From Actinopolyspora lacussalsi subsp. righensis (lineage in GTDB: Bacteria > Actinomycetota > Actinomycetes > Mycobacteriales > Pseudonocardiaceae): a stretch of 64,000 nucleotides of DNA. This document shows, in pieces, positions 9,034-17,764 of the stretch; positions within the stretch are counted from its first letter, which is position 1, and every line of letters starts with the position of its first letter. Where the stretch lies: the NCBI RefSeq assembly GCF_900116555.1, contig NZ_FPAT01000013.1, positions 85,473 through 149,472 of the forward strand, in the 5' to 3' direction. The translations under genes and the position numbers were made by a program. Below the pieces are notes generated by a model. The model was given only the letters and a program-made list of their open reading frames with translations. It had not been told where the DNA came from and ran no database searches.

Positions 9034-11292
9034 ATGGTAGCCCTGCAGCTCGTCCTGGGCCTGATCTGTCTTGCCGTGACCGCGGTCGCGGTGGTCATGG
9101 TGGTCAGGACCGTTCGACGGATGGTGCGATCCATCCGGCTCGGACAACCGGATCCGAACCGCAAGGGGCCGTTCGGTACCCGATTCTCCAACATGCTCAA
9201 GGAAGTCCTCGGGCACACCAGGATGCTCAAGTGGAGCCACGTAGGAGTGGCCCACTGGTTCGTCATGCTGGGCTTCGGCGGACTCAGCCTGAGCGTGCTG
9301 GTCGCCTACGGCGAAGTCTTCCACGCCCCGTTCGAGATCCCGTGGCTGGGATCGTTCGGCCCCTGGAACCTGATCGTCGAGATCCTGGGCGTGACCACCA
9401 TCCTCGGCGGCATCTGGCTCAGCGCCATACGTCAGCTCAACCACCCGCGCCGCGCGGGCAGGGTCTCCCGGTTCGCGGGCTCCAACTTCTGGCAGGCCTA
9501 CTTCGTCGAAGCCGTGGTGGTGCTGGAAGGCGTGGGCATCATGGGCCTGCGCTCGTTCAAGGTCTCCTCCGACCTGTTCCACGCCCCGGTGTGGTCGGCA
9601 CCGGTGAGCTTCGCGCTGGGCAGCATACTGCCCGCCAGCGCGTTCGCGGTCTCGCTGTTCGCCGCGTTCAAGATCCTCTCGGCGATGATCTGGGTCATCG
9701 TCATCGCCTCGAACATCACCATGGGCGTGGCCTGGCACCGGTTCACCGCGTTCTTCAACATCTACTTCAAGCGCGATCCCGAGCGCACCGCGCTGGGCGC
9801 GCTGAAGCCGATGATGAGCAACGGCGCCCCGATCGACTTCGAGGAGGCCGAACCGGACAGCGACACCTTCGGGGCAGGCCAGGTGGAGGACTTCTCCTGG
9901 AAGGGCTGGCTGGACTTCACCACCTGCACCGAGTGCGGGCGTTGCCAGTCGCAGTGCCCGGCCTGGAACACGGCCAAGCCGCTGTCGCCGAAGATGCTGA
10001 TCACCAGCCTGCGCGACCACGCCTACGCCAAGGCGCCCTACCTGCTGGAGGGCGGCAAGAAGGACCCGATGACCGGTGAGGAGGCAGGCATCACCGGTGA
10101 CGACGCGGACGAGCGTATGGGCAAGATCGACGCCCTCGCGCTGGCCGAGTCGGAGAAACCGCTGGTGGGCGGCCCCGAGGAAGCCGGGATCATCGACCCC
10201 GAGGTGCTGTGGGCCTGCACCAGCTGCGGTGCCTGCGTCGAGCAGTGCCCGGTGGACATCGAGCACGTCGACCACATCGTCGACATGCGGCGCTACCAGG
10301 TGATGATCGAGTCGAACTTCCCCACCGAGCTGGGCGGGATGTTCAAGAACCTGGAGAACAAGGGCAACCCGTGGGGCCAGAACAACAAGGACCGGCTGGC
10401 CTGGGCCAAGGACCTCGACTTCGAGGTCCCGGTCTTCGACGGTGAACTCGACGAGGACGTCGAGTACCTGTTCTGGGTCGGTTGCGCGGGCGCGTTCGAG
10501 GACCGCGCGAAGAAGACCACGCAGGCGGTCGCCGAACTGCTGCACATCGCGGGCGTGAAGTACACCGTGCTCGGCCCGGACGAGGGCTGCACCGGTGACC
10601 CGGCGCGACGCGCGGGCAACGAGTTCCTGTTCCAGACGCTGGCCGAGCAGAACGTGGAAACGCTGAACTCGGTGTTCGAGAACCGCGAGCCCGGCAAGCG
10701 CAAGATCGTCGCCACCTGCGCGCACTGCTTCAACAGCCTGGCCAACGAGTACGGCCAGCTGGGCGGCAACTACGAGGTGGTGCACCACACGCAGCTGCTC
10801 AACCGGCTGGTGCGGGAGAAGCGGCTGGTCCCGGTGGCCCCGGTCACCGAGGACGTCACCTACCACGACCCGTGCTACATCGGCAGGCACAACAAGGTCT
10901 ACGAACCTCCGCGTGACCTGGTCAACGCCTCGGGCGCCTCGTTCCGCGAGATGCCCCGCCACGCCGACCGCGCGATGTGCTGCGGCGCGGGCGGCGCCCG
11001 GATGTGGATGGAGGAGCGCACCGGCAAGCGGATCAACCTCGACCGGGTGGACGAGGCACTGGGCACCGCCTCGTCGAAGGTCGCCACCGGCTGCCCGTTC
11101 TGCAAGGTCATGCTCACCGACGGGATGACCACGCGGCAGAACGAGCAGGTCGCCTCGGAGAACGTCGAGGTCGTCGACGTGGCGCAGCTGCTGCTGCAGT
11201 CGGTCAAGCGCGGCACCGACGGTGACGGTTCCGGCGGTGACGAGGCCCAGGACTCGGACGACGTCGCGGCGAGCGCCGAGTCCAGCGGCTGA
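9034..11292 (+). CDS. Membrane-bound (Fe-S)-binding heterodisulfide-reductase-like protein (Rv0338c type)
   Basis: 752 residues from the ATG at 9034 (AGGAGG 8 nt upstream). The N-terminal third is a five- or six-helix membrane domain like the gamma subunit of nitrate reductase. Two 4Fe-4S motifs follow: CTECGRCQSQCP (about residue 298) and CTSCGACVEQCP (about 396). The C-terminal half has two CCG-type cysteine domains (GCAGAFEDR near 485; YHDPCYIGRHN near 611 and MCCGAGGARMWMEE near 648), as in HdrD/GlpC-type reductases. Family and order relative to dnaK and dcd match mycobacterial Rv0338c. It probably passes electrons between a cytosolic donor and the quinone pool; donor unknown. Confidence 0.92.
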   Translation: MVALQLVLGLICLAVTAVAVVMVVRTVRRMVRSIRLGQPDPNRKGPFGTRFSNMLKEVLGHTRMLKWSHVGVAHWFVMLGFGGLSLSVLVAYGEVFHAPFEIPWLGSFGPWNLIVEILGVTTILGGIWLSAIRQLNHPRRAGRVSRFAGSNFWQAYFVEAVVVLEGVGIMGLRSFKVSSDLFHAPVWSAPVSFALGSILPASAFAVSLFAAFKILSAMIWVIVIASNITMGVAWHRFTAFFNIYFKRDPERTALGALKPMMSNGAPIDFEEAEPDSDTFGAGQVEDFSWKGWLDFTTCTECGRCQSQCPAWNTAKPLSPKMLITSLRDHAYAKAPYLLEGGKKDPMTGEEAGITGDDADERMGKIDALALAESEKPLVGGPEEAGIIDPEVLWACTSCGACVEQCPVDIEHVDHIVDMRRYQVMIESNFPTELGGMFKNLENKGNPWGQNNKDRLAWAKDLDFEVPVFDGELDEDVEYLFWVGCAGAFEDRAKKTTQAVAELLHIAGVKYTVLGPDEGCTGDPARRAGNEFLFQTLAEQNVETLNSVFENREPGKRKIVATCAHCFNSLANEYGQLGGNYEVVHHTQLLNRLVREKRLVPVAPVTEDVTYHDPCYIGRHNKVYEPPRDLVNASGASFREMPRHADRAMCCGAGGARMWMEERTGKRINLDRVDEALGTASSKVATGCPFCKVMLTDGMTTRQNEQVASENVEVVDVAQLLLQSVKRGTDGDGSGGDEAQDSDDVAASAESSG

Positions 11293-11371
11293 CCGAGGCC
11301 GTACTGCCCCTGCGGGGGGTGACGTTCCCCGCTCGGGCACGACTTCCCGGCCAGGGGCTGTCGTTCGGTGA

Positions 11372-11408
11372 ACGGGGCCGGATTCCCATTCGGGAGTCCG
11401 GCCCCGTT
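11372..11408 (+). terminator. Terminator hairpin after the Fe-S reductase gene
   Basis: ACGGGGCCGGA..TCCC, loop ATTC, GGGA.TCCGGCCCCGT: a 15-bp G-C-rich stem with one mismatch, ending in TTTC, about 80 bp after the stop. Confidence 0.75.
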
Positions 11409-11439
11409 TCGTGAGCGGGCCCCGTCCCTCCCCGCGTAC

Positions 11440-11460
11440 ATTTCGCGAGAAATCGACGCC
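11440..11460 (+). repeat. Dispersed palindrome copy 1
   Basis: ATTTCGCGAGAAATCGACGCC, member of the 10-copy family (consensus GGCGATTTCGCGAGAAATCG followed by ACGCC). It lies between the Fe-S reductase terminator and the NmrA-like gene. The left GGCG arm is missing here. Confidence 0.85.
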
Positions 11461-11540
11461 GCCCCGCGAAAGCCGTCGTTGTCGGTCCCACCGGGCATAC
11501 TCCGCCGCGGAATCGCTGTCCAGCAGTCCCGGAGGTGCCC

Positions 11541-12410
11541 ATGACCACTGTCGTAACCACTCCCACGGGAAAGATCGGCTCCCGCGTGGTGCGCGTACTC
11601 GTCCAGGCGGGGGTTCGACCGAGGGTGCTGCTGCGTGAACCCGGCAACCTCGACCGGGCGACCCGCGAGCTGGTCGAGGTCCACCGTTGTGACCAGGGGG
11701 ATGCCGAAGCGGTGGTTCGGGCCACACGGGGAGCCGAACGCCTGCTCTGGATCAACCCGCCGGACTCGGACGACGACCCGATCGCGGGCCATGCGCGTAT
11801 GGGGGCCAACGCCGCCCGAGCCGTCACCGAGAACGGCATCGGCAGAACGGTGTTCGTCAGCAGCATCGGTGCCGAGAAGGGCTCCGGAGTCGGCGAGATC
11901 GACGGGCTCGCGCGGGCGGAACGGTCGTTGAACGAAACCGGTGCGAGTGTGTCGCAGCTGCGGTGCGGTTACTTCTTCACCAACCTGCTCACGCAGGCTG
12001 ATGAGATCCGTGCCGGAGTGCTGCGAACACCGTGGCCGCTCGACTTCCCGATGGCGTGGGTCGATCCACGGGACATCGGCGAGGTCGCGGCCGCCAGGTT
12101 GCTGTCGGACGCATGGTCCGGACAGCGGGTGCGGGCCGTGCACGGCCCCGAGGACCTGACCTTCTCGCAGGTGGCCGGGATACTGGGAGAGGTGCTGGGA
12201 CACGACGTGGTTCCCGAACGGATCTCCGACGACCGGCTCCGCGCCTCGCTGTCGGCGGTGGGACTGTCCGAGCGACGGATCGAGGGAATCGTCGGCATGT
12301 CGGCGGGGATGCGCGAGAACTTCACGCCCGAGCAGCGGCGTGATCCGGTCACCACCACGCCGACCACACTCGGATCCTGGGCCTGGGAGAACCTCCGCCC
12401 GAGGCCGTAG
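11541..12410 (+). CDS. NmrA-like NAD(P)-binding protein
   Basis: 289 residues; ATG at 11541 with GGAGG 5 nt upstream. N-terminal Rossmann motif TTPTGKIGSRVVRVL (TGxxGxxG-like, slightly reduced), then VFVSSIGAEKG. This is an atypical SDR of the NmrA/quinone-oxidoreductase-2 type without the YxxxK pair (ERSLNETGASVSQLRCGYFF follows). Such proteins act as NAD(P)H-dependent reductases or redox sensors. No operon partner. Confidence 0.87.
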   Translation: MTTVVTTPTGKIGSRVVRVLVQAGVRPRVLLREPGNLDRATRELVEVHRCDQGDAEAVVRATRGAERLLWINPPDSDDDPIAGHARMGANAARAVTENGIGRTVFVSSIGAEKGSGVGEIDGLARAERSLNETGASVSQLRCGYFFTNLLTQADEIRAGVLRTPWPLDFPMAWVDPRDIGEVAAARLLSDAWSGQRVRAVHGPEDLTFSQVAGILGEVLGHDVVPERISDDRLRASLSAVGLSERRIEGIVGMSAGMRENFTPEQRRDPVTTTPTTLGSWAWENLRPRP

Positions 12411-12811
12411 CCCCCACGGCGATCCCGGCCGAGCGGTCGGATGCCCGTCGCCGGAAACGACCTCCCGGGTTCGCCCGGCGTTCCGCACGTTTCGCGGGAA
12501 ATCGACCACGGGCACCGGAGGTGTCGGTAACGTCTCTTGTGGTGGCGCCGGGTGACCGCTCCCCGAGGCGGTTCCAGCGGTCCGGATCACGACGCGGCGG
12601 ACCGGACACCGGCTCCGTGCCGGACACCCCGTGGGATCCCGAGCTCGCGGCGGCCGTGCGGGAGCACGGGGTGGCCGTCCCCGAGGAGCGGGTGGCCGAG
12701 ACGCTGCTGGACGAGCTGGCAGGAAAAGCCGTGTCGCTGCCGCCCTCCCCGATGGGGTGAAAGATCGTCGCGCTACCCCACACCGTCGACCGCTCGCGGC
12801 AGGCTCGGGGT
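12411..12811. other. Intergenic region with one weak small ORF
   Basis: A degenerate palindrome copy lies at 12490-12510. A GTG-initiated 79-codon frame (12521-12760, plus strand) ends with a plausible amphipathic stretch (VPEERVAETLLDELAGKAVS) and is preceded by GGAGG, but it matches no family I know, and its first half is Arg/Gly-rich. I do not call it as a gene. Confidence 0.35.
12490..12510 (+). repeat. Dispersed palindrome copy 2 (divergent)
   Basis: GTTTCGCGGGAAATCGACCA: one base changed in the loop (GCGG for GCGA) and the outer arms degraded. It is 80 bp after the NmrA-like gene. Confidence 0.65.
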
Positions 12812-13450
12812 ATGAGTACCGTGGTGGCCGAAGGGGTGATACCTGTGGCCGCACCTGCCCGCGACACCGGCGCGTTCGACCCACTCGTCGAGCTGCGCGG
12901 CGTGTGGACCCCCGATCTCGCCGACCGGTACCTGCCGATTCCCGGAATGCCACCGGTGAAGTACGAGTGCCAGGACGGACACCTGATCGTGAGCCCCTAC
13001 GAAGGTTCGGCCAACACATACGCCGCTTACCGAATGCTTACCCTCATGGAACCCCCGGCCAGAGAATTGGGGTGCCGAGTTTACCCGACGCTGAACGTTC
13101 AGCTGGGCATCAATCGCTGGATCCAGCCCGATTTCGCGGTTCTGAACGAACCCGCGCGGGGACGGATATGGATACCTGGCACTCGGGCGCTACTCGTCGG
13201 CGAGTGCGTCTCGCCGTCCAGCCGCGTGGCCGACCGGATCGACAAACCCGCCATGTGCGCCGAGGCGGGCATCGAGTACTTCATGCGGGTGGAGGTCTCC
13301 TACACCAAGAACCACGCCGAGATCACACTGCTCCGGCTCGGTGACCACGGCGACTACGAGGTGCACGCCAAGGCGCTGGCGGGTGACACCTTCGAGACGC
13401 GGGAGCCGTTCCCGCTCCGGTTCGATCCCGCCGAACTGCTGGAGGACTGA
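12812..13450 (+). CDS. Uma2-family (DUF820) putative endonuclease
   Basis: 212 residues. Features of the PD-(D/E)XK-like Uma2 fold are visible: KYECQDGHLIVSP early (the D/E-G-L-V motif), NRWIQPDFAVLN (the catalytic-type PD, near residue 110), and LLVGECVSPSSRVADRIDKP (the E-V/C-x-S-P-S-T motif near residue 130). The family is abundant in actinobacteria and cyanobacteria and has no settled function; nuclease activity is inferred from the fold. Confidence 0.88.
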   Translation: MSTVVAEGVIPVAAPARDTGAFDPLVELRGVWTPDLADRYLPIPGMPPVKYECQDGHLIVSPYEGSANTYAAYRMLTLMEPPARELGCRVYPTLNVQLGINRWIQPDFAVLNEPARGRIWIPGTRALLVGECVSPSSRVADRIDKPAMCAEAGIEYFMRVEVSYTKNHAEITLLRLGDHGDYEVHAKALAGDTFETREPFPLRFDPAELLED

Positions 13451-13500
13451 GGCGGCGAGCGGAAAACCCGCCACCGCTGCGGTTCTCAGCGCAGCGGTTC

Positions 13501-13695
13501 TCAGCGCAGGCTGGCGAGGAAGGACGCCCAAGCTCGCTGATCGAAGGCGAGCACCGCCCCGTCCGGCACCTTGGAGTCCCGCACCGCCACGGCGGGCCCC
13601 GCGAAGGCGACCTCGACGCAGTTCCCCCCAGCACCGTTGTTGCCGCTGCGACTACTCTTCCGCCATCCATCGTTGGAGACGTCCACCGTCGACAT
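13501..13695 (-). CDS. DUF397 protein
   Basis: 64 residues with the full DUF397 pattern: WRKSSRSGNNGAGGNCVEVA, then AVRDSKVPDGAVLAF, then WASFLASLR. It lies 9 bp downstream of an XRE/DUF5753 regulator on the same strand. Such pairs are found in tens of copies per genome in streptomycetes and relatives; some are described as antitoxin- or anti-regulator-like partners that modulate the XRE protein. Confidence 0.93.
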   Translation of the reverse strand: MSTVDVSNDGWRKSSRSGNNGAGGNCVEVAFAGPAVAVRDSKVPDGAVLAFDQRAWASFLASLR

Positions 13696-13704
13696 GGCGC
13701 CTCC

Positions 13705-14538
13705 TCACAGCTTCTCAGCGACTTTCTTGATCAGCTTCACGGACTCTTGGAAGTCTAGTGCGCTCGACCGTAGATCCTCAAACAGGAGTCTACCGGCCCT
13801 GACCTCGGATGCCTTCTCCACGTGCAGCGAGCCCGTCGGGTACTCGACGTAGAGCACTTCCGGATCGGCCGGTTCGGCGAACTCCAGAAGCGTGAACGCA
13901 CCGTTCATCGCACAGTGTGCACCGCTTCCCAGCGGCAGAACCTGCAACTCGACAGTGGGCATCTCCGCGCATTCGGCAAGGTGAACCACCTGTTCGTACA
14001 TCACTCTCCGTTCCCCGACAGTCCGCCAGAGAGCCGCTTCGTCCACCACAGCACGGAGTTCGAGCGGATTCTCGACATCGGTCAAACGTTGCCGCCGAAT
14101 CATTCGAACAGCGAGATCGTTGCGGATCTGCTCCGGTGATGCGCCGATGCGACCACTCTGGAAAAGCGCTCGCGCGTAGTCTTCGGTCTGCAACAAACCG
14201 GGCACAGTCGTCACCTGAAAGTCCCGAACGAAGCACGCCTCGGTCTCCAGGTCCACGTAGCCGCGATCCTCCACGCCGTAGGCCCGCCACCAGCCGCGTT
14301 CCCTGGCGGCTCTGGCCAGGTCCAGCAGTTCGGGGTCCCGGATGTCGTAGAGGTCCATCATGGATCTGGCCTCGTGCACCGAGGTGATCACATCGCCGTT
14401 CTCCTTGCGGCTCAGCGCGCTGGTGGACATGTCCAGCTCGCAGGCCGCGTGCTCCTGAGTCAGCCCGGCCCGCTCCCGCAGATACCGGATCCTGCGTGCG
14501 AGCCTGCGGCGCCGGAACGTGGGGCTGGTGCGAACCAC
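13705..14538 (-). CDS. XRE-family regulator with DUF5753 domain
   Basis: 277 residues. An N-terminal helix-turn-helix (RIRYLRERAGLTQEHAACEL then MSTSALSRKENGD, about residues 16-50) is followed by the DUF5753 ligand/partner domain (VPGLLQTEDYARALF near 112; VVDEAALWR near 165; VEYPTGSLHVE). It is cytosolic and DNA-binding, of the Scr1/BldB-context type. The divergent small gene at 14701 and the DUF397 gene downstream form its neighbourhood. Confidence 0.93.
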   Translation of the reverse strand: MVRTSPTFRRRRLARRIRYLRERAGLTQEHAACELDMSTSALSRKENGDVITSVHEARSMMDLYDIRDPELLDLARAARERGWWRAYGVEDRGYVDLETEACFVRDFQVTTVPGLLQTEDYARALFQSGRIGASPEQIRNDLAVRMIRRQRLTDVENPLELRAVVDEAALWRTVGERRVMYEQVVHLAECAEMPTVELQVLPLGSGAHCAMNGAFTLLEFAEPADPEVLYVEYPTGSLHVEKASEVRAGRLLFEDLRSSALDFQESVKLIKKVAEKL

Positions 14539-14700
14539 CGCAAAAGACCTCCCCGACCACGGTCGTGACCCACACCATGATCCCAGCGGGAATCCGTGAG
14601 CGGGATTCCCGCATCCGGTGATCCCGCCGAAGCTTCTCCCGGTGGGCGATTCCCGTTCGGACAGTGCTCGGTGAAACGGCTAACTTTCGAGGAGGTTCAC

Positions 14701-14910
14701 GTGATCCCGAACGTTTTCGGCCTCGCCCGGCAGGACGACACCGGCACCCCCGACCCGGATTCGGTGCTGCTGTGGGGAATGGAAACCGCCGAGGGCGCGG
14801 TCCTGTACTGGCAGGAGGGCGGTCGCAGCCAGTTCGCGGTGTTCGAGAACGCCGATCGCGCGGCCGAACGGTTCGGCCCGCTGTTCGACCTGGTGCTCTA
14901 CCGGCCGTGA
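14701..14910 (+). CDS. Small hypothetical protein
   Basis: 69 residues from a GTG at 14701, chosen because AGGAGG lies 5 nt upstream. The sequence (MIPNVFGLARQDD, LLWGMETAEGAVLYWQEGGR, FAVFENADRAAERFG) is a compact mixed alpha/beta small protein with no family I can name. It is divergent from the XRE/DUF5753 gene, and could be a third member of that module. Confidence 0.65.
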   Translation: MIPNVFGLARQDDTGTPDPDSVLLWGMETAEGAVLYWQEGGRSQFAVFENADRAAERFGPLFDLVLYRP

Positions 14911-14927
14911 CTACCACCCCACCGTCC

Positions 14928-14952
14928 GGCGATTTCGCGAGAAATCGACGCC
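14928..14952 (+). repeat. Dispersed palindrome copy 3
   Basis: GGCGATTTCGCGAGAAATCG followed by ACGCC: exact consensus. It lies between two convergent genes. Confidence 0.9.
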
Positions 14953-14982
14953 CGGTCCGCACGGCGCCGTCGGCCACCGGAC

Positions 14983-15843
14983 TCAGGAGTCCCGGTCCAC
15001 CGCCGCCGTGTGCCGCAGGATCGCCTCGGCCAGCGGTTCGAGCACCGCGCTGCTGAGCGCGTGCCCCATGCCGGGAACGGTGATCCGGTGGCTGCCCGCG
15101 ATCACCGCCTCCAGGTGCTCGGCGTGCGGTGGTGGGTTGACCGGATCCGCCGGAGCCTCGATGACCAGTGTCGGGGTCGTCACCGCACTCAGCTCGGCCG
15201 CACGGTCGAGGCCGCCGACCTCGGCCCGGGCGTGTGCGGTGTCGGCGACGTGGGTTCCGGAGTGCTCGGCCAGGCGCTGCTCCAGGTCTCGGAACTCCTC
15301 GGGATCGAACGGCAGTACGTCGCCGTTGAGCATCCGCCAGTGCTCGACGCGCCAGGCGAGCTCATCGGCTGGATCCCGCTGCTCCCCCATCCGCTGCCAC
15401 AGGCTCAGGATTCGAGGGTCGGGCCCCGGCAGCTCACCGGACTCGGGGGCTGCTCCGCCGAGCGCGGAGGTCGCGAAGACGGTCGCGCTGCGCAACCGCT
15501 CCGGGTGGTCGAGCAGCAGCAGCTGAACCAGGACGCCGCCCAGCGACATGCCCACCACGTGTGCGCTGTCGACATCGAGAGCGTCGAGCACCGCCACCGC
15601 GTCCTCCGCCAGATCCGCGATCGTGTACGGAGCGACGTCGAAGGCCCGCGACGATCGCCCGGTGTCACGGTGGTCGTAGCGGATCACCCGGTACCTGCTC
15701 GTCAGACGCTCCACGAACGACTCGGGCCAGGCCATACCGCTGTAGTTCGCCCCCATGATCAGCAGCAGCGGCGGGGCATCCGCATCACCCCGCTCCTCCA
15801 CCCAGAGCTCGTAGTCCGGGCCGACCGTCACCGTGTGCCGCAT
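14983..15843 (-). CDS. Alpha/beta-fold hydrolase
   Basis: 286 residues from the ATG at 15843 (MRHTVTVG), chosen because homologous proteins begin there and the upstream frame runs through a palindrome repeat. Catalytic features: oxyanion motif LIMGANYSG, RYDHRDTGRS, nucleophile elbow GMSLGG (Ser near residue 103), acid EAPADPVNPP, and histidine GMGHALS near the C-terminus. The layout resembles the DoxA/RdmC-type esterase or haloperoxidase-like branch. Cytosolic; substrate unknown. Confidence 0.9.
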   Translation of the reverse strand: MRHTVTVGPDYELWVEERGDADAPPLLLIMGANYSGMAWPESFVERLTSRYRVIRYDHRDTGRSSRAFDVAPYTIADLAEDAVAVLDALDVDSAHVVGMSLGGVLVQLLLLDHPERLRSATVFATSALGGAAPESGELPGPDPRILSLWQRMGEQRDPADELAWRVEHWRMLNGDVLPFDPEEFRDLEQRLAEHSGTHVADTAHARAEVGGLDRAAELSAVTTPTLVIEAPADPVNPPPHAEHLEAVIAGSHRITVPGMGHALSSAVLEPLAEAILRHTAAVDRDS

Positions 15844-15918
15844 GGCAGAAAACCTACGAGGCCGAGTCGGGGCTGTCCACGGAATTTCCCCGCCACGCCG
15901 CCACCCCACCACAACGAC

Positions 15919-15940
15919 GATTTCACGAGAAATCGACGCC
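15919..15940 (+). repeat. Dispersed palindrome copy 4
   Basis: GATTTCACGAGAAATCGACG followed by CC: one loop/stem substitution (CACGA for CGCGA). It lies between the divergent hydrolase and sigma-factor genes. Confidence 0.85.
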
Positions 15941-16012
15941 GGGCGGTAACGCCGACGAGTCGCGCGACACGGAGAGGGCGTAAACGACATCCAGCGACTA
16001 GGCGGGATTGAT

Positions 16013-16585
16013 GTGGGATCTGTCGACCAACGGGGAGTCGCGTGGTTCACCGCTGTCTACGAGGAGCACTACGACGCCGTCCGCCGATACGTGCTGCGCA
16101 GGCTGCGCGATCCGAGCGCCTCGGAGGAACTCACCCAGGAAGTCTTCGTGATCACCTGGCGGCGTCGCACCCGGGCACCGGAACACTGCTTGCCCTGGCT
16201 GTACGGCATCGCACGCCGCGTACTGGCCAACGACCGCCGAGCGGGCCGGACGAGACCCGCCTTGGTGAGTCTTCCCGGCGACGACGTGCTGCGCGACCGG
16301 CGGGAGGACCCGGCGCGCGGGGCACAGCACGTCGACGTGCACCGAGCGATGGACGCGCTTTCCGAGACCGACCGGGAGATTCTCCGGCTGGTGGGTTGGG
16401 AGGGCCTCGACGTCGGCGACGCGGCCCGAGTGCTGGGCCGCGCGCGGGGAACGGTACGGGTTCGGCTGTTCCGCGCGCGACGACGGTTGGCGAAAGCCCT
16501 GGAAAACCCCGCTTCGGACCGGGAAAACGGCGCTTCAGCTCCCTCCCCGGCAGTTATCGAACCATTGGAGGAGTCCCATGCGTGA
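16013..16585 (+). CDS. RNA polymerase sigma factor, ECF type
   Basis: 190 residues starting with GTG at 16013. Sigma region 2 is FTAVYEEHYDAVRRYVLRRL then ASEELTQEVFVITWRR. Region 4 is MDALSETDREILRLVGWEGL then DVGDAARVLGRARGTVRVRL. This is the short SigE-like ECF class. The next gene overlaps it by 8 bp and carries a single TM anchor, the position an anti-sigma factor normally occupies. Confidence 0.92.
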   Translation: MGSVDQRGVAWFTAVYEEHYDAVRRYVLRRLRDPSASEELTQEVFVITWRRRTRAPEHCLPWLYGIARRVLANDRRAGRTRPALVSLPGDDVLRDRREDPARGAQHVDVHRAMDALSETDREILRLVGWEGLDVGDAARVLGRARGTVRVRLFRARRRLAKALENPASDRENGASAPSPAVIEPLEESHA

Positions 16586-17606
16586 CGTCGATGCCGTCCG
16601 CGAACTCGTCGGCCACGCCGACCCGACCAAAAGCACCGAGTCCGGTCCGGAACGGCCCCGCGCAGCGGATCTGATCGCACGGGCGGAACTGCGCGAGCAC
16701 GCCGGAACCGAATCCACATCGCCCGAGTCACCCACCCGCCGAGGCGGGAAACCGCGCCGTCTCGTAGTGGTGGCGGCGTCGATCCTGGCAGCCGCGCTAC
16801 TCGGCAGCGTTCCGCTGTTGAGCGGCACGACGGCCGTATCCGAGCAGAGCCCGCCCGAGGTCGGGCCGGTGCGCGAAGCCACCGAACTCGGTGCGGACGT
16901 TTCCGGGCGAGCGGCCACCAACGAGCTGCTCAACAGGGCGGACGGGTTGGAGACCGCACCCTACGAAACCGCCGAGGGCGAGTTCGGCTACATCCGCACC
17001 CACGAGTGGTCCGGGTCGCTGTGCTCCTCGGAGGTGGAGCACTGCGCGCACTACCCGCGGCAGCGGGAGACCTGGTTGCGGGAGCCGGCCGTGGGAACAA
17101 CGCGGACTGTTCCGCGGCCACCCGAATTCGGTTCCGACTCGGACCGGAACTTCTGGAAGCGGCAGAGCGGCTGGAGCGGACATCGCAGGACTCGCGAGGA
17201 ACGGATCGGCCCGAACAGTGTCCATTTGGCGCGGTGCGTTCCCGAACGGGCCGAAAGGGTCGCGGAGTGCCTGAACGTGCGGGGGAACGACTCCCGGGAC
17301 GTGTTCCGGAGCGCCGTATCGCTGTTCAAACACGAGCTGCTTCCCCGCGACGTCCGTGCGGAGCTGCTGCGGGTGCTCGCCCGCACTCCTGGCGTGCGCT
17401 TCCGGGGTGAGAGCGAGGTGCGCGGCGATCCGGTGTTCGCGGTGGGGCTCACCAGCTCGGCGTCCGTCGGCGAGGTTTCCGAGGTGCTGCTGTTCGACAG
17501 CACGACCGGGGTGCTGCGCTCGTTCGAGAATCTCAACCTGGACCGGGGCGAACTGACCGGTTACGTGGTCTTCGAGGAGTACGGGCGGACGAACACGCGG
17601 GGCTGA
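16578..17606 (+). CDS. CU044_5270-family membrane protein, sigma-factor partner
   Basis: 342 residues. N-terminal ~55 residues are cytosolic (MRDVDAVRELVGHADP opening), one TM helix at about 62-80 (RLVVVAASILAAALLGSVPL), then a long extracytoplasmic domain with VRFRGESEVRGDPVFAVG and LLFDSTTGVLRSFE. This pattern (ECF sigma plus CU044_5270 protein) is common in actinobacteria, and the protein is thought to act as a membrane sensor or anti-sigma factor, though it lacks an evident zinc-binding HxxxCxxC motif. The ATG overlaps the end of the sigma gene. Confidence 0.85.
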   Translation: MRDVDAVRELVGHADPTKSTESGPERPRAADLIARAELREHAGTESTSPESPTRRGGKPRRLVVVAASILAAALLGSVPLLSGTTAVSEQSPPEVGPVREATELGADVSGRAATNELLNRADGLETAPYETAEGEFGYIRTHEWSGSLCSSEVEHCAHYPRQRETWLREPAVGTTRTVPRPPEFGSDSDRNFWKRQSGWSGHRRTREERIGPNSVHLARCVPERAERVAECLNVRGNDSRDVFRSAVSLFKHELLPRDVRAELLRVLARTPGVRFRGESEVRGDPVFAVGLTSSASVGEVSEVLLFDSTTGVLRSFENLNLDRGELTGYVVFEEYGRTNTRG

Positions 17607-17640
17607 GCCAACTCGCGGAGTCCACCCACGGATACGTAGC

Positions 17641-17668
17641 GAGGGGCGTCGTCCACACGACGCCCCTC
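17641..17668. terminator. Hairpin terminator
   Basis: GAGGGGCGTCGT, loop CCAC, ACGACGCCCCTC: perfect 12-bp stem between two convergent genes, able to serve both directions. Confidence 0.85.
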
Positions 17669-17708
17669 CCGGTGATGCACCGAAGCGGACAGCCCCTACC
17701 GGAGCGAG

Positions 17709-17732
17709 GGCCGGCGGGAGATCCCGCCGGCC
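17709..17732 (-). terminator. Second hairpin between convergent genes
   Basis: GGCCGGCGGGA and TCCCGCCGGCC face each other with 2 nt between (an effective 10-bp stem with a 4-nt loop), 33 bp after the sugar-porter stop. Probably the terminator of that gene. Confidence 0.75.
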
Positions 17733-17764
17733 GAGTACTCCGTAGGTCGAACGGCTGACCTCGA

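Noticed and set aside
12521..12760. 79-codon GTG-start ORF before the Uma2 gene
   Set aside because: Ribosome-site-like GGAGG but no family, low-complexity first half and no coupling to the next gene; left as an unsupported frame.
8806..13019. Very long minus-strand frames (973 and 706 codons)
   Set aside because: They run antisense through the Fe-S reductase and NmrA-like genes; amino-acid content (Arg/Gly/His/Val-rich) and lack of domains mark them as shadows.
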